Assembly (NCBI GenBank): GCA_903922735.1
Contig: CAIXUZ010000058.1
Span: forward strand, 1-33,228
DNA length: 33,228 nt
Origin: an uncultured Verrucomicrobia subdivision 3 bacterium
Lineage (GTDB): Bacteria; Verrucomicrobiota; Verrucomicrobiia; Limisphaerales; UBA11358
Direction of reading: 5' to 3'
Position numbers and translations under genes: made by a program. Position 1 is the first letter of the stretch; each line of letters starts with the position of its first letter. The notes under the pieces were generated by a model. It saw only the letters and a list, made by a program, of their open reading frames with translations, was not told where the DNA came from and did not search any database. This document shows, in pieces, positions 32,431 through 33,228 of this stretch.

Positions 32431-32482
32431 TGTAGTGTTGAGCCTGTGGCTCAACACATCGGCTCACCGAGCCAACGCTACA
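32431..32482. repeat. 52-bp palindromic REP-like element abutting the groL stop
   Basis: Outer arms TGTAGTGTT and AACGCTACA enclose two inner hairpins, GTTGAGCC-TGT-GGCTCAAC and GGCTC-ACC-GAGCC. The compact nested design is that of a mobile intergenic repeat. It ends at the base before the groL stop codon. Confidence 0.65.
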
Positions 32483-33228
32483 TCAATAGCCGCCCATGCC
32501 GCCGCCCATTTCGGGATGACCGCCACCGCCGGGTGCCGGCTTTTCTTTTTCCGGGAGGTCGGTGATGAGGCATTCGGTCGTGAGCAACAGGCCGGCGATG
32601 GATGCCGCGTTCTGGAGTGCGCTGCGGGTGACCTTCTTCGGGTCAACGACGCCGGCTTTCACAAGGTCTTCGTAATTGCCGGTCGCAACGTTGTAACCTT
32701 CGTTGCCCTTGGCTTTCTTGACCTTGTCCACGATGACGCTGCCTTCTTCGCCGGCATTCGCGGCGAGCGCGCGGAGCGGGGATTCCACGGCGCGTTTCAC
32801 GATACCAACGCCAATCGCTTCGTCTTCGTTTGACGTTTTGACGGCTTCAATCGCGCTGATGCAGCGGATGAGCGCCACCCCACCGCCCGCCACGATGCCT
32901 TCTTCGACGGCGGCGCGGGTTGCGTGCAACGCGTCTTCCACGCGCATCTTTTTTTCCTTCATTTCGGTCTCGGTCGCGGCGCCGACGTTGATGACGGCCA
33001 CGCCACCGGCGAGTTTCGCCAGGCGTTCCTGCAATTTTTCTCGGTCGTAATCCGAGGTGGTTTCCTCGATCTGGCGGCGGATCTGGTTCACGCGGCCCTG
33101 GATGTCGGTGTTCTTGCCGGAACCTTCGACGATCGTGGTGTTTTCCTTGTCAATGATGACGGTCTTCGCGCGGCCGAGGTCGGCGAGTTCCACCGTCTCG
33201 AGCTTGATGCCGAGGTCTTCGGTGATGA
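32483..33228 (-). CDS. groL: Chaperonin GroEL, C-terminal half (5' end outside window)
   Basis: The frame stays open to the right edge and contains [59 protein letters not shown] and [23 protein letters not shown]. These are the hallmark blocks of the apical/intermediate/equatorial C-terminal part of the 60-kDa chaperonin. The Gly/Met tail ([11 protein letters not shown]) is typical. It folds proteins in a double heptameric ring with GroES. The 5' portion and any groES lie beyond the window. Confidence 0.98.
   Translation of the reverse strand, partial: ITEDLGIKLETVELADLGRAKTVIIDKENTTIVEGSGKNTDIQGRVNQIRRQIEETTSDYDREKLQERLAKLAGGVAVINVGAATETEMKEKKMRVEDALHATRAAVEEGIVAGGGVALIRCISAIEAVKTSNEDEAIGVGIVKRAVESPLRALAANAGEEGSVIVDKVKKAKGNEGYNVATGNYEDLVKAGVVDPKKVTRSALQNAASIAGLLLTTECLITDLPEKEKPAPGGGGHPEMGGGMGGY

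Overview
The window looks like chromosome of a member of the Verrucomicrobiota, probably a Pedosphaera/Limisphaerales-type soil or freshwater bacterium. This is inferred from the overall gene style: PstC with a long periplasmic insertion, a very large secreted glycoside hydrolase ending in a verrucomicrobial-looking C-terminal module, GC-rich genes and frequent ATGA stop/start overlaps. No marker gene here proves the taxon.

Left flank (1-10473) is a phosphate-economy region. On the minus strand are a partial sixA, ppk1, a GH1 beta-glucosidase, a GT-B glycosyltransferase and a PlcP/LpxH-like metallophosphoesterase. Facing right are pstC-pstA-pstB-phoU, headed by what looks like a broken pstS. 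The ppk1 and pst promoters share a 16-bp element (14 of 16 identical), each exactly 23 bp upstream of a perfect TATAAT. A triple 11-bp-phased repeat lies upstream of the phosphoesterase. Together this reads as a Pho regulon joining phosphate uptake, polyphosphate and probable phospholipid-to-glycolipid remodelling.

The middle (10474-27480) is a ~17-kb island integrated at the 3' end of tmRNA. A 24-bp exact copy of the tmRNA 3' end sits at 10474-10497, the true gene end at 27455-27478, and a tyrosine integrase lies just inside. The island is a mosaic: a phage late-gene remnant joined to a truncated cysteine desulfurase; a ClpP-like SDH-family protease operon; a probable ADP-ribosyltransferase toxin/antitoxin pair; a group with a Trp-rich protein, a Y-family DNA polymerase and a YedK/HMCES-type SRAP protein; a two-gene HEPN-like plus AAA ATPase operon with a 15-bp coding VNTR; a thiC-like 3' remnant; and a chain of Cys-rich protein, resolvase N-terminal fragment, serine recombinase and two ParB-like proteins joined by ATGA overlaps.

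Right flank (27455-33228) holds the tmRNA gene, a giant secreted GH2-type enzyme with carbohydrate-binding-like modules, and the 3' part of groL with a strong terminator. No CRISPR array, rRNA or tRNA was seen. The best candidates for undescribed biology are the HEPN/ATPase pair, the recombinase-ParB-ParB chain with its resolvase-like mini-protein, and the Pho-linked lipid-remodelling locus.
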